A stretch of 64,000 nt of DNA from Shinisaurus crocodilurus (taxonomy: Eukaryota > Chordata > Lepidosauria > Squamata > Shinisauridae), in contig CM037879.1 in the NCBI GenBank assembly GCA_021292165.1, positions 264,499,921 through 264,563,920 on the forward strand, read 5' to 3'. Under the pieces are notes generated by a model. It was not told where the DNA came from. It ran no database searches and saw nothing but the letters and a program-made list of their open reading frames with translations. Numbering within the stretch: the stretch's first letter is position 1; each line of letters opens with the position of its first letter. Below, one piece after another: positions 35,336 through 47,514 of the stretch. A program made the translations under genes and the position numbers.

Positions 35336-35815
35336 GGCACAATCCTATCGATTGCGCCCTCAATGCTCATAAGCCACCGAACACGGAGGCTTATGAGCAT
35401 CCAGTGCAGAACGGGAGGAGCGGCACAGGCGATCTTCGCCTCTCCGCTCCTCCTGCTCTGCATTTCTGCTAGACAGCCGGTTTCAGCCATCTAGCTGAGA
35501 CACTTTGGAAGGGGAGGGAGGGAGACTGGAGTGCCGTCAGGATACCTCATATCCTGGCGGCCCCTGTCTCCTCCCCTCCCTGCCTCCCAGAAACTCCTCC
35601 TTTACCCTCTATCCAAGGTTGATTTTCCAACCTTGGAGAGGCAGCCAGCAGAGTTCCTTCCATGCCAGCTGTGAGGGGGGAGGATCGGAGTGCAGATCCC
35701 CAGCTCTGAGGTTGGAGCTCTGTTTCTGACCTCAGATCTAGGGAATCCGAATTATTCTATGGCCCCCTAGATGCTGTCTAGCGGGCCACAGAACCGCTCT
35801 CTTAAGCTGATTTCT
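35336..35815. repeat. Unclassified block interrupting the L1
   Basis: Begins GGGCACAATCCTATCGATTG. The L1 sequence resumes near 35816-35830. TGATTT is present at both borders, a possible short duplication. It contains a hairpin of ATGCTCATAAGCC with GGCTTATGAGCAT. Confidence 0.5.
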
Positions 35816-36897
35816 CTTTTTTATTAATTCCAATTTAACCCTTTCTCTTTAGGGTGTTTATGCCTGTTTCTAGTACTTTAATTTCTGTTGTAATCTGCGG
35901 TGTTGCCAACGTGTGTTGTTTTCTAATATAGCTTAAAGTGTTTATGCATTTCCTTCTAATCACAATTTTAAGAGCATCCCATAATGTTTGAATACTCACA
36001 TCCTGAGTATCATTGTTAAGAAAGAAATTTTCAGTTTCTTTTCTTATTTCCTCTCTAGCTACTTGCCTGTATAACAAGGTGGGATCAAATTTCCAAGCAT
36101 AAGTTTCGCTTTGTTTTGGGGCTAGGCGTGACGTCGCCATTCCTGGTGCGTGATCCAAAACAGTGATCAGTCCCATTCTCACATCCTTCAGCACCAGCTT
36201 AGAATTCTGGGAGAATAAGATATAATCAATTCTGGAATAATTGTTATGCCTCATGGAATAAAATGAGAAGTCTTTTTCATCTGGACATTTTCATCTCCAT
36301 GCATCTATCAATTTGTATTTTTGAATATATGTTATAAAGGTGATTGTGCTATACAGGAATTGTCCAGAGTGTTTGCCCTGTTTCCTTTCCCGATACAATC
36401 TATGAGTGGGTCAACTATTAAATTCATATCTCCTCCTATGATTGTTATCCCATCCCCAATTACTTAAAATTTTCTAATGTTTCTGTGAAGAAAGGCATAC
36501 AGAGAGTTCCCGTGTCCCTTCCCACTACACACATGTAAATAAGTGTAATCCCAGCCAGAGGCTGAGAATCTCCTGTGAATGTACATAGTTTCACCTGGGG
36601 GCTCTGGGTCGCCTCAGAGTCTACGACGTATTCGCATGCAAATGTCCACCAAGCACTCTAGGTATGGTCAGGAATTCACCCTTCTGACACCTAGGAGCCA
36701 CCCCCCTCCCCTGCCTAGTCCAGACAAAATTAATCATGATTGGCCAAGTGACGGTTGGGCTATCGAGGGGAGGGGAGGGAGAAAATCGATACAGTCAGCT
36801 GTGGCTTTTGGGTTTTGTTGTTGTTCTGGATGCGAGGAAGCGTGGAGAGGGGGACTGTGGCTGAGGCAAGTCCCAGGAAAAACAACCCCCAAGCTAC

Positions 36898-37129
36898 GCC
36901 AGTGTGGCGTAGTGGTGAGGGTGTTGGACTGGGACTCGGGAGATCCGGGTTCTAGTCCCTGCTTGGCCATGAAACTCACTGGGTGACTTTGGGCCAGTCA
37001 CTGACTCTCAGCCTAACCTACCTCCCAGGGTTGTTGTGAGGATAAAATGGAGAGGAGGATGAGGATAATGTAAGCCGCCCTGAGTTCCTTGCAGGAAAAA
37101 AGGTGGGGTAATAAATAAATAAATAAAGT
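36898..37129 (+). repeat. Full MIR-like SINE
   Basis: GCCAGTGTGGCGTAGTGGTG head, GATCCGGGTTCTAGTCCC, CTGGGTGACTTTGGGCCAGT core, GGGTTGTTGTGAGGATAAAA and (AAAT)n tail. It lies in the block separating two L1 endonuclease segments. Confidence 0.92.
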
Positions 37130-37291
37130 GTAAGCGCCTGGGTACTCTAGTGTGAGGTTAGTTTTGTTGTTTTGTAGTTCTGACTGTGTGTAACAAAGGT
37201 ATTCCATTCTGTCAATTTCACGACCCTTATCTCCCCACCTAATTTATAACTGACTAACCCAAAATAAACTTTCTTTCACTTTCCCCTACAC

Positions 37292-37293
<2 letters not shown>

Positions 37294-37325
<32 letters not shown>
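37294..37325. repeat. (TG)n microsatellite
   Basis: 16 uninterrupted units. Confidence 0.96.
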
Positions 37326-37329
<4 letters not shown>

Positions 37330-38087
37330 TTCTCTGCAGGTTGGGTGCTAATTCCAGTGTCAGGGCCGGGTTCAGAGTGAGGTGATTCGGGGACAGCAAA
37401 ATCAAGGCTGGAAATTTGTAGCCTCTGATCTCTCATCCAGAATCAAAGGACTGGCCGCAGGTCCTTCCCAGTTTCCAAAGCAGATTCCACAATAATGTTT
37501 TGCTCTGTATTAGGACCATAGATAGTCACCAAGGTCAGTTTTTCTGGGTCAATGTTAACCTTTAAGAAATCCAAATTTCCCTTTACTACCTTTATGAAAA
37601 TTTTCTACTTTAAAGTCAATACATTTAAAAAAAAATTATAGCTACCCCTCTAGCATTAGGTGAACCTTTTGCAACATATGTACCAGGAAAATAAAGTAGT
37701 ATATCCGAATCTTTCTCTTAAAGAAAAATAATACTTGGTTTAGTTTGAATCATTACTTTTTGGAACCTTCTCCGTTTTATAGTAGATCCTAAGCATTTAC
37801 ATTAAATATCATAGTTTTTATTTCAAGCATTATAATGCTTCATCATGAACCTATTTTTATACCTTTCAAACCTCTTTGTTTCTTTATCCCCCCCCCCCCA
37901 GGTTTCCTATGTGGTGTTTAACTAATAACTGTAATTCAAGAACAATAACATAAAACAAATTCAAACCTTCCTTCTCCGCACAACCTTTTGCTTAAGGGAA
38001 TTGCTTCAGGACTATTTGCTCCTGACTGCTGAGAGGAATCATACTGGAGGGCGTAATAGCCATAACCCATCCCATATACAACACCCC

Positions 38088-38538
38088 AACTCAAGGATGG
38101 AAAGCGGAATATCGGTGGTCAATATAAGAGGTTTAAAGATGTTCTTAAGGCTAATCTAAAAAAATGCAATATAAACATCAAAAACTGGGAAGCTCTGGCC
38201 CATGAACGATCTAACTGGAGGTTGGCCTTTCACAAAGGTTCTATGGACTTTGAAGAAGCTTGAGTGCAAGGTGAAAGGGAGAAACGTGCTAAGCGAAAAG
38301 CACGTCAAATGAATCCTTTACAGGACCATCTTCCATCTGGTAACCTGTGTCCTCACTGTGGGAAGCTGTGTGGATCTAGAATTGGCCTCCACAGTCACTT
38401 ACGGACCCATCGCTAGAGTCTACACAATTTTCTTTAGAATTTTCCTCCTTTTAAAATCTCCTTTTTGTAAATTCTCTTTTTTTTTTTTTATCCTGGAACA
38501 CAATCTTACTCGGTCACGAGTGATCGCCTGACTGACTG
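38088..38538 (+). mobile_element. LINE 3' fragment with 10-bp target duplication
   Basis: Begins AACTCAAGGATGGAAAGCGG and ends GTGATCGCCTGACTGACTG. ACAACACCCC flanks both sides (38078-38087, 38539-38548). The CCHH finger region is present, but the frame has one TGA in 'GAAGCTTGAGTG' where other copies read GAAGCCCGAGTG. Confidence 0.92.
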
Positions 38539-40004
38539 ACAACACCCCCTGCTTACTGCATATGTTAATTATAGTATTCAAAAACAACAAATAGCTATAA
38601 TAACCATTAAAGGTGTCCACAGTTACTGAAGCCTATTTGACAGCCCTGAAGATTATTTTATTTCTTGCCAGACTTATTTTTCCAAAGGGGTTGTTTCTAC
38701 TTTCTTGTGGACCATAGGGTCCATCCTCTCGGTTTAGTTGCTGGGCTGATATCTTGGAAGAGTGCTAGGTCAGATTGAGTATACCAAAACTCGTGGCCAG
38801 TGCGGGCAGTGAGATTTCATTTCCAAGCTTTCAAAGTGGCCTAATAGGTCTAATTATTCTGCTCTGGTGGTGTCCAGGAATCAGGCCTTTTCTGCAGCAC
38901 ATGGGTGTCTGGGGGGGGGGGTTTGCTTCTCACCCAGCCAGATCGAGCCATAGTCCCCAGATGCTCAGTCTTGGTTTTTTAAAAAAGGCTTTAGCCCTTG
39001 CAGAAGCTGAGATACAAGGCGAAATGTGCAGGCATGATTCTGCCCATTCATTTTGTAAGGAACTAGCCTGCTCCCACCTTTTCAGTGTTTTTAGGCAATG
39101 AATTAAGTCATAGCTGTGGCTGACATTTAAGAAAGCAGAGCTAGCCATAATGACAAACAGAAGTCTAGAGTGACCATTCCATTGTCTGGAAAATAACTTC
39201 TTGGTTCATTTTTAAGCCTTTTTCTTAAGCCTTCCCTGTTGCAGAAGTGATTTCTGTCCCATAGGAAACAATTCCAAAATCCAGAATTTTAGTGTAGCTG
39301 TGATTGGGCAGCGGCATGTACATATACCCCAAAAGAAAAGGTAGCAGCAAACGCAGGAGTTCATGATCTTTCTAAATCAGTTCATACAAAAGTGTTTCCC
39401 CCCTGAGTTTATAGTTATTTAGAAAATTAACCTGCTGTCATTATTATACCTCATATTACAGAGTGTGGCTGAGAGAGTGTGGATTACATCAGCCCTGCAA
39501 AGTAGTCCAGTGTTGCTATACCCATTTTGCTGAGGGAAAGGGGGAGTTACAGAATTGCATGTCACAACCCTGTTGTTGTCCACTGTTGCTATCCAGTCTC
39601 CTGGTACGTTGGGATGTTTTGTTTTGTATTGTTTTAGGGAAGATGAAGAACATTAATCCATCTCACTGTTTAGACTCATACCTTTTGGTTTATTAGCATG
39701 CTTGAAGTGAAGAACATTAGATTTGTATCAATGTTTGGACTTACACTATGTTGACTGACCTTCAGTGGTTGCTGTAGAGGCTTATACCTGTTTATTTAAT
39801 GGCATGTTTGAAGAGAAGAAGTCCCCTTTAATGCTGGATGATATAAAATGTTTTTAGAGACAGTTCAATATTTTGAAGAGAGAGAATAGCAAAGCAACTT
39901 GAAGAAAGTAAGAAAATGTGTTCCCCCATATTAAATGCTTGTTTTATGTTTATAGATTTCTATTTACATATTTTGTATTCGTCTATTATATTTGTGCATA
40001 GATC

Positions 40005-40352
40005 TTGTCCACCACCCCCACTCCATTCCTATGGATGCCGATGCCATATTGGTGCCCCAACTTTGGAATGCCCTCCCCAAGAATGCCCGCCCCCTTTACA
40101 AGTTAGGTGCCAGGTAAAACAATTTTCTTTGCCCAGCTCTTTTCACTCAGAATTTACGTTATTTTTCTCTACCTGTTGCTCTTAGGACTGCAACCTTGAC
40201 TGCGTTTTATTCTTCTGCTTAAATTGTTTTATTGCTTAAATATTTGCATTTATGTTTTTAAATTTGGGTGTTTTATTACAGGAATCTAGTTTGCCGCCTT
40301 GAAATAACTTTATGGATAAGATGGTGTATAAATATATCAAATGAATAAACAC
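40005..40352 (+). mobile_element. LINE 3' fragment (L2/CR1-like)
   Basis: GCCCCAACTTTGGAATGCCC encodes VPQLWNALP, the C-terminal LINE motif, followed by TTGCCGCCTTGAAATAACTT and TATAAATATATCAAATGAAT at the 3' end. Confidence 0.7.
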
Positions 40353-41884
40353 TCTTACAATATCCCTTCGTAGATACCTTAGAAGACTTGGGAAACTGTG
40401 TAAGATCCATAAACATGTTTTGCTTCACAAAGACAGCATGCCTAATAGTTCCTGCTATGAAGGTTGCTTAACTTTTTCATGTAACCCACTGCCTTCAGTT
40501 CCCCCTTATTATTGTCAAACTGTAACCTTCCTGGTTCAAACTTTCCATGCCTGGCTTTTTCCAGTACTTGTGTTTTAACAGCAAACTTAACTTAACCAAC
40601 TAAAATTCCACAAGCATGTTTTGCAGATTTCCTAGTAACAGCATGCACTTGCCCTTTTGAAGGGTGGGGTGGGCTGGGGAGCAAGAGGAGGGCCTTTTGG
40701 TTCTGCCAACCTCAGGCGCTAAACAAAATTTCTCCCCTATGACCACACAAGATTCTACCCCCCTGGCAACATGGTCTCTGTTGATTTCTATTGTAAAAAC
40801 CTAAGATTTGGCTGGCTCACATAACGTGAGGCTGCTTTATCCCATCCCCGCCCCAACCCCAAGAAGAGAAGGAAGAAAACAAGAAGAGAAGTTCTGAAAA
40901 TGACCGTTTTAGACCAAATCACCTTATGTAGTTTACATAGAGAGGATGCTGAGGAAATAGCCCCCTCTCTCCAGCCTCTCTCTGTTCGTGTCAAAATCAT
41001 TCCACAGACGTGTCTATTCTGAAAGTGCGCAGCAATGAGCATGTCAGATCAGGCTTATGACTTCTAAAGACAGGTGGCATGACTGGGAAGAGCAGGAGTG
41101 GGCAGCATAAACAGAATTCATGGGTACATTTGCTTGACAGGATTTGGGGAATTTTAGCACAGAACTCTAAACTCCATGCAGTTAGCTATTAATGCGCTTG
41201 GAATGGAGTTGTAGCATTTAATAATGCATCCGCTGGGATTTTTCCAGTCTGTCTAGTCTGGTTCTACAACAACAGCCTGACATTGTACTACGTATTGCGG
41301 CAATATAACAAAGTGAAAAGAAGCAATCCAGAGAGCACCACAAGGCAGGGCAGCATATTTTCCCCCTATTGCCAGACTTTAGATAACAAAGAAGCAAGTA
41401 TCTTTCAGGGAGAGGATGAATTAATGAAGCAGACTTCATTGTGCCTACTGGACCTGTGTGCAGGTCCCATGGTGAAACACTGAACTGAAGGTGGCAGCTT
41501 CTCAGTAAAGAACCTTCCATACTGACTCTGTCCACTAAGCCTGACCATTGGATCCTTCTGGGCAGGAAGGCGTATAAAGGACTTTCTGTTCCAGAGAGCC
41601 TCGCTTGAATAACATGGTCTTCCTGAGCATTGTTGTATTCTTGGCTATTCATTGGCCTTGACATCTGGCTTGCTCCTTGACCTTGACTTGCCTTTTGGCC
41701 CTAACTTCTGGCTTGTCCCACAGCAAGCACTGAGTACAGAACTAATAGCAGGAGGATTAAATAGAAGAGGGGTAGATGACTACAGCAATGAGTGAATATT
41801 GATTTCTTGGGAGAAATTCTGGTTTGACTTCTAAACTGAGTAGTGGTTAGACCAAAGTGAATGAGGTATTAAATCTCCTTAAAC

Positions 41885-42175
41885 CAGGGGTGGCCAACCT
41901 ACGCAGGTCTGGGGCCAATTCCGCCACCCCAGAACCAACTAGGGCCACATCTATCTCTGCTTCTACCGAAATTGCCACTGCTGCCACGTCACTGATTTTG
42001 CTAACGAAATTCAGTGGTGTGATGACAGCAAAAAAAGCGGCGATTCTCCTTTAAGAGAAACAAAACTGTGCCTTGTTTTAAAGGAAAATCGCATCATTTT
42101 TGCCACCACCACTGTGGCAAATTCAGCAGCAGCAGTGGGGCAGGGCTGTATGTGGCCCACAGGATGCTGATCCTG
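41885..42175. mobile_element. hAT element with perfect 8-bp TSD
   Basis: CAGGGGTGGCCAACC left end. The right end GGATGCTGATCCTG is a poorer inverted match. CCTTAAAC on both sides (41877-41884, 42176-42183). Confidence 0.88.
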
Positions 42176-42718
42176 CCTTAAACCATAACCACAACTTCTC
42201 TAAGAAGAGGGCTTGTTGTGCTTTCCTAAGCAGAAATAAATGCAGACTTTAAAAGACTGTGTTTGTTGGTACAGCTGAACAGAAAAACATTACTCTCCTC
42301 TCCCAGAGCAATTCAAATTTAATAACCACTCCTGCTCAGTGTGCCAGCCAGACATGCCTTGTTTCAGGATACTCCATTCCATTCCATTCCCCTTTTGCCA
42401 GTTTTCTCCCCCACCACCCCCAAGAGACATGGCCACTGAGCCTGGTCAGTAAGTCCTCATTGGGCTGTTGGGTGTTTTTCCCCCTTTCCCCCTAATTTTT
42501 CGCTGTCCTTCTTCAAACTTTGGTTTTTCCTGCTGAAATCTCCCTTTTGTACATGGATGGTGCCATTTTGGCTACATAAAGATTGGCACTCAAAGAGCAA
42601 GTCTGCCTATTACCACATACAACAATATTTTAAACAAAACCTTTTCAAGAACAAATGCAGCACAAATTAAATAGAGGCAATAATATTATCTGAATTTAAA
42701 AGGGCTGTTAAATGAAAT

Positions 42719-44095
42719 CTTCTTATAAATTTGTGAATATCTTGCGACTTCTCCATGACAACATGACGGCAATGGTTTTGGACAACAACGGCTCTCATGG
42801 TGCTCCATTAAAAGTGGGATCAGGTGTTAAACAGGGATGTGTTATTGCCCCAACATTATTTGCTATTTTCATCACCATGATTTTACATCTTGTCGAGGGG
42901 AAACTTCCCACTGGTGTGGGAATCATATATCGAACAGATGGAAAGCTTTTCAATCTCAGCAGGCTGAAAGCAAAAAGTAAGGTAATTACAACCTCCATTG
43001 TGGATCTTCAATATGCTGATGATAATGTGGTCTCCGTGCATTCAGAGGATGATCTCCAAACTATCCTAAATGCTTTTGCAGAAGCATACGAAAAACCTGG
43101 GTCTCTCACTTAACATCAAAAAAGCCAAAGTGCTTCATCAACAAGTGCAAGCTAACCCTTTGGTGATGCCATCTATCCAGCTTGGCGGGACAATACTGGA
43201 AAATGTCGATCATTTTCTCTATCTTGGCAGCTATCTTTCTGTTACAGCTAACATCGACAGTGCAATCCAGCATCGTTTGAGCTCTGCAAGTGCCGCGTTT
43301 TCTCGAATGAAACATAGAGTGTTCGAGGATCGGGATATTTGTAAGAAGACCAAAACACTGGTTTATGAAGCCATTGTATTACCAACTTTATTGTATGCCT
43401 GCGAAACATGGACTATCTATAAACGTCACTTCCACCTCCTTGAAAGATTTCATCAACGTTGCCTCCGGAAAATCCTGCGAATTACTTGGGAAGATAGGCG
43501 AACAAATGTCAGTGTACTGGAAGAAGCAAAGACTACTAGCGTTGAAAAAAATGATCCTTCAACGCCAACTTCAGTGGACCGGTCATGTTGTTCGAATGCC
43601 TGACTGCCGTCTCCCAAAGCAGTTACTTTATTCCCAACTCAAGGATGGAAAGCGGAATATCGGTGGTCAATATAAGAGGTTTAAAGATGTTCATAAGGCT
43701 AATTTAAAAAAATGCAATATAAATATCGAAAATTGGGAAGCTCTGGCCCATGAACGATCTAACTGGAGGTTGGCCTTTCACAAAGGATCCATGGACTTTG
43801 AAGAACCCCGAGTGCAAGGTGAAAGGGAGAAACGTGCTAAGCGAAAAGCACGTCAAACGAATCCTTTACAGGACCATCTTCCATCTGGTAACCTGTGTCC
43901 TCACTGTGGGAAGCTGTGTGGATCTAGAATTGGCCTCCACAGTCACTTACGGACCCATCGCTAGAGTCTACACAATTTTCTTTAGAATTTCCTCCTTTTA
44001 AAATCTCCTTTTTGTAAATTTTTACCCTGGAAGACAATCTTACTTGGTCACGAGTGATCGCCTGATGATGATGATGAGGATGAGGAGGAGGAGGA
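42719..44095 (+). mobile_element. LINE, RT domain to 3' end, 10-bp target duplication
   Basis: A 1377 bp 5'-truncated copy of the endonuclease-type LINE. The reverse transcriptase is visible from GVKQGCVIAPTLFAIFI (motif B region) through LQYADDNVV (catalytic YADD). Then come LNIKKAKV, FLYLGSYLS, YEAIVLPTLLYACETW, LQRQLQWTGHVVRMPDCRLP and CPHCGKLCGSRIGLHSHLRT. Two single-step frameshifts (near 43090 and 43560) break the frame. TAAATGAAAT flanks it (42709-42718, 44096-44105). The 3' end is GATCGCCTGATGATGATGATGA plus GGA repeats. Clade uncertain. Confidence 0.92.
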
Positions 44096-44537
44096 TAAAT
44101 GAAATATTAGCCTTATCAGAGGAGGAGGAGGAGGAGTTTAAAACTGCTTTAGAAAATGTGAAAAGGGGAGGGGGGGAGTACACCATACAACATTTTTAGG
44201 ATAACTTCCAAAGGTCCTTTGGGCTGTAATACTACAGCTTGGATGTGCCAATATCATCCATATGTTCTGTAGTGGTCACTTGTGGAGAGACTTCCTATAG
44301 TGGAAATGGTATTCTTCTGAGGGGGAAAAAAGAAGGGCACATCAAATACCCTTCCATGTGTGTTGGAATGGCCATTTTGGCTTTCCCCACTCTCTCTTGT
44401 CAAATTTAGAGAAGAATGGGTGGGGGAGGCCCCATTTGCTAGTATCTATATAGTCTCCTGATAACAGTCTTCTTAACATGTTGAATTTAAAACAGGGAGT
44501 TAAGAGTAGAGCTATTACTGTAACTAAAAATACACAA

Positions 44538-44752
44538 TTTCCGGAGGGGTAGCTGTGTTAAGTCTTTCACAGCAAAAACAACGAAGCATCTTGTAGCACC
44601 TTAAAGACTAACAGATTTATTATAGCAGAAGCTTTTGTGGACTGAAGCCTACGTTGCATCTGACGAAGTGGCCTTCAGTCCACGAAAGCTTATGCCACAA
44701 TACATTTGCTAGTCTTTAGGGTGCCACAAGACTCTTTGTTATTGTTGTGCAT
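44538..44752 (+). repeat. Unclassified interspersed repeat with internal palindrome
   Basis: GGAGGGGTAGCTGTGTTAAG, ACCTTAAAGACTAACAG, AGAAGCTTTTGTGGACTGAA facing CTTCAGTCCACGAAAGCTTA, and GGTGCCACAAGACTCTTTG. Other copies: 59812-59906 and 62925-63470. Confidence 0.75.
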
Positions 44753-46252
44753 GTGTGTGTGTTTTAAAAAAGAAACTGTTTGTAATTGTCATCTACTGAG
44801 CCTCTGATCTCTTTTCTCCCTAGCAGTTGGTTGCGGCTCCTTCACAGCCAAAGAGCATAAGATGCAACAGTGTGTGTTGTCTTCTTCCCTGCTTAAATAA
44901 TTAACTCTGTAAACACATACATTCATCCTTGCAAAGCACAATGTCCAATAACCATTTGTGCTACTAAAACACGTCCAGCTCTTGCCAGCAGGGATTGCTC
45001 AATACATGGGGGGGGGGGGGGCTTTATCTTTTGTTAGGTTTAACAGAGGAAAAGTGAAGGCAAGGATTTGCCCTGTGCTGATGACCTACTACAGCAAGGG
45101 AGATTAATTTCTGCCAAGGCAATGCAAAACACTCTCCCTCCACCCCCCACAACAGGCATTTGAATGTATTGCTTTTTCCTCTCTTAAAAACCTAAGGATG
45201 TATGAAATTTGCTATCAAACCAGGAAAAGAGTCAATTGTCTAGGTGCATAACCAATGATCTTGTCAGTTCTGATTAATCAGTGGCCCTTGCCAGGCTTCT
45301 GGCCAATTAGAATTTACCATAATAAGGAGGTGACAGCTGGTGTTGCTAAGCAACAGCTGTCTATAGAGCTAAAGGAGCCAGACACATTTAGATGCTACTG
45401 TGGATTTCGACAGCAACATGTCAAAACAACACAGACTTCTGCCCAGTGGAAAATTTTTACAACCAAAGAATGGGCACTGGAGTAAGGAATGCATCTACTT
45501 TTCAAACATAAAATTATAAAGGAAAAGAATTATTATTGTTTTTTCTTCTGAGATGAATTTGAAACAATTGAGACATCACCGTGGTTTTTAATTAAGAGAC
45601 AGAGCATCAATGGGCTGGAAGTTTGTCACAGCGTAAATTCAGTCTCCAACTGCTTGAAAAATGTATAGAGAAATCAGCAGCAGAGAAATGCCGAGGCACC
45701 TCCTGTCCAGCCTGAATAATTTGTCTTGTAACAGCATTATATTCCAGCAACTGATTGCTGTTAGAAATAGGAATAAAAAGAACATACACAAATTCTTTCC
45801 CCCCGCCTCTCTCTCAGAGGTGCATGCACTATAACTTGGAGAGATTAATTCTGCAATGATCTGTTTGGGAGAGAGCAAAGGTCTTTGCTTGTGGCAGGCA
45901 ATGGTTAAGGGCCAGGTTACTCATGAAAGCAAAGATTAATTACCATTCTCCTCCTGCCTCAGGTCACTCCACTCTTATGAGAAGGAGGAGTATTTCCTAT
46001 TAGCAGAAGCTGAGGGACCAGATCCAGAGTTGGTGTAAATAAAATAGATATGAGGCCAATGGAATTATATCAATATACAGTATCTCAAGCTACTGTGCAA
46101 GGCTGAAGAAATAAATTATAATCCAGAGCCCTACACATGCACCAGATGGAGCCCCGCAATCATAGGGAGATGCTCTCCCCTAAGGAGGCTCGCCTGGCAC
46201 CTATATTGTTTTCGTTTCAGTGCCAGGCAAAGACCTTTGTTTCCTCCTAGAG

Positions 46253-46430
46253 GAGGGGTAGGCAACCTTTTCAGACCTGTAGGCACATGTGACCATTTCC
46301 CCCCGACCCGTGGGCACAGTTTACATTGGGGGGGCTGTGGGCACATATTCTTGCCCCCTTCCAGGATTCCCACTTTTCTTGTGCCCCTTCTAGGATTCCC
46401 AATTTTATTGCCGCCGCCGCCTCCTCCTCT

Positions 46431-46463
<33 letters not shown>

Positions 46464-46716
46464 TGCTCAGGGTTACTTTCCCTGCCGCTTCTCCTTTCTT
46501 ATTCCCACCCTGCTGCTTCTGCCCCCTGCTACCTTCCTTCTCACACCCATTTCCACCCCATTCACCCCCATCTCCCGATCTGCTGGCTTCTTGCTTCCTA
46601 GCTGTTGAGCGTGACAGGAGGCAGAAGCAGTGGCAGAAGCAGCAGTGGGAGGGGACAACAGGGGTCCTGGAGGGCGCACTTGGGAATCCTAATGGGTGCT
46701 AGGTTGCCAATCCCTG
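46253..46716. mobile_element. hAT element with perfect 8-bp TSD
   Basis: GAGGGGTAGGCAACCTTTTC and AGGTTGCCAATCCCTG ends. TCCTAGAG on both sides (46245-46252, 46717-46724). 464 bp. A (TCC)n run at 46420-46455 produces a proline/serine-rich open frame that is not a gene. Confidence 0.9.
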
Positions 46717-47244
46717 TCCTAGAGATTGAATTTTTAGATTTAATGGCTGTTTTATATACCTTGTGCCATTCACTATGTTGTATTCATTATATTGTATCTT
46801 ATTCTTTTAACTGTTTGTATTCTATGTTATTCTTTTAACTGTTTATATTGTATTTTATTCTTTTAACTGTTGTAATCTCGCAGAGAATGGTTGTTATTGA
46901 CATAACATTTGTTCTTTTTTGCAACGCATAGAAATCTCAAGATCCAAAATTTGCTGAGTTTTGTAAGATCACAGACGAATAGCACTTAGCAATAGCATTG
47001 ACAAAAGAAAACTCATACTTCTTCTCTGATAACCAGCCTGATACACTGAAAAAACCTTCTCCCCGAAGGAGTAATGACTTTACATAGGCAAACCAGTGAG
47101 GCATTAAGAGTTTGGCAGTTTGGATGACTGACATTCATTCATTACGCAGTCATTTAAACATCACACACTTGGGAAACATTCAGCTGAAAGAAAAAGAAAA
47201 GATTCTCGTATATAGAATTGCAACACCTGCTTCCTGCATCTTAC

Positions 47245-47361
47245 CTCTTTCATCTTTGCAGTACTGAAGGCTGGGGTCAACAGGCTTCGGACATCTTTCC
47301 ATCTCTCATCACGCAGGATGAGAATGCTGTCTGCAAATGGCTTAGAAGCCAAGTCTGGAGT
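47245..47361 (-). CDS. TBXAS1: TBXAS1 (thromboxane A synthase) internal exon carrying helix C
   Basis: Internal coding exon of thromboxane A synthase (CYP5A1), an endoplasmic-reticulum P450 that isomerises prostaglandin H2 to thromboxane A2. The minus-strand exon is 117 bp (39 codons, phase 0 at both ends). The acceptor reads CAATTAG and the donor GAG|GTAAGA. It contains RDERWKDVR, the WxxxR motif of helix C whose Trp and Arg contact a heme propionate, followed by the 'PAFS..K' stretch typical of CYP3/CYP5. It aligns without gaps to about residues 112-150 of human TBXAS1, which also has 39 residues here. The start of the exon (A/S then KPFADS) resembles TBXAS1 rather than CYP3A. This is established knowledge of the family plus direct reading. 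The exon upstream of it, ending in the NFTNR region, was not found in the remaining 16.6 kb. Confidence 0.93.
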
Positions 47362-47514
47362 CTAATTGAAGACAGAGATAGACATATATTAAAAAACAAA
47401 ACAAAAAATCCACCACTTTTAATAGCCAAATAACTATTACCAAAAATGTAAAAGGCAGTTAAATAATTTGAAACTATAATTATGACAACATTCAAATTCC
47501 TGTATTATTTATTA

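Larger units (their letters stand above)
32707..37850 (-). mobile_element. Degraded L1 LINE (ORF2) with four insertions
   Basis: The minus strand holds L1 ORF2 parts in the right order. The endonuclease start is KEKDSDILLYFPGTYVAKG, RGVAI and LVTIYGPNTEQ at 37.5-37.8 kb. The rest of the endonuclease is RHNNYSRIDYILFSQNSKL at 36.1-36.3 kb. Post-RT segments are GGLGIPRL (34.5 kb) and MHQILHFTSPLAIKAQVVHP (34.1 kb). The C-terminus is CWRCGSTRGTYVHMWWDCPL (33.1 kb) with FYGIWYPFIE near 32.75 kb. The core RT motifs are missing, probably deleted near 34.6-35.8 kb. Frames are broken. It is interrupted at 33226-33816, 34697-35199, 35336-35815 and about 36560-37436. Confidence 0.85.
24061..47244 (-). 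other. TBXAS1: TBXAS1 intron (large)
   Basis: A 23.2 kb intron containing the L1 nest (32.7-37.9 kb), a 1377 bp LINE insertion (42719-44095), L2-like fragments and several hATs. Stretches where I recognise nothing: 25100-26040, 29546-30488, 30594-32443, 38549-40004 (a 108-codon plus-strand frame at 38775-39101 matches no family I know), 40353-41884, 42184-42708, 44106-44537, 44753-46252 and 46725-47244. Confidence 0.85.

Noticed and set aside
38775..39101. 108-codon plus-strand open frame in otherwise blank intron.
   Set aside because: No recognisable domain, no splice or promoter context, and overlapping minus-strand frames. Treated as chance.
44613..44700. CTGACGA...GAAA in the unclassified repeat, resembling a hammerhead ribozyme core (also CTGATGA...GAAA on the reverse strand at 62.99 kb).
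   Set aside because: There is an extra A between the core and stem II, and the strands expected to form stem I do not pair. The palindrome itself explains the motif.
46237..46608. Proline-rich 123-codon open frame resembling a structural protein.
   Set aside because: The polyproline run is a (TCC/CCC)n repeat within a hAT element.
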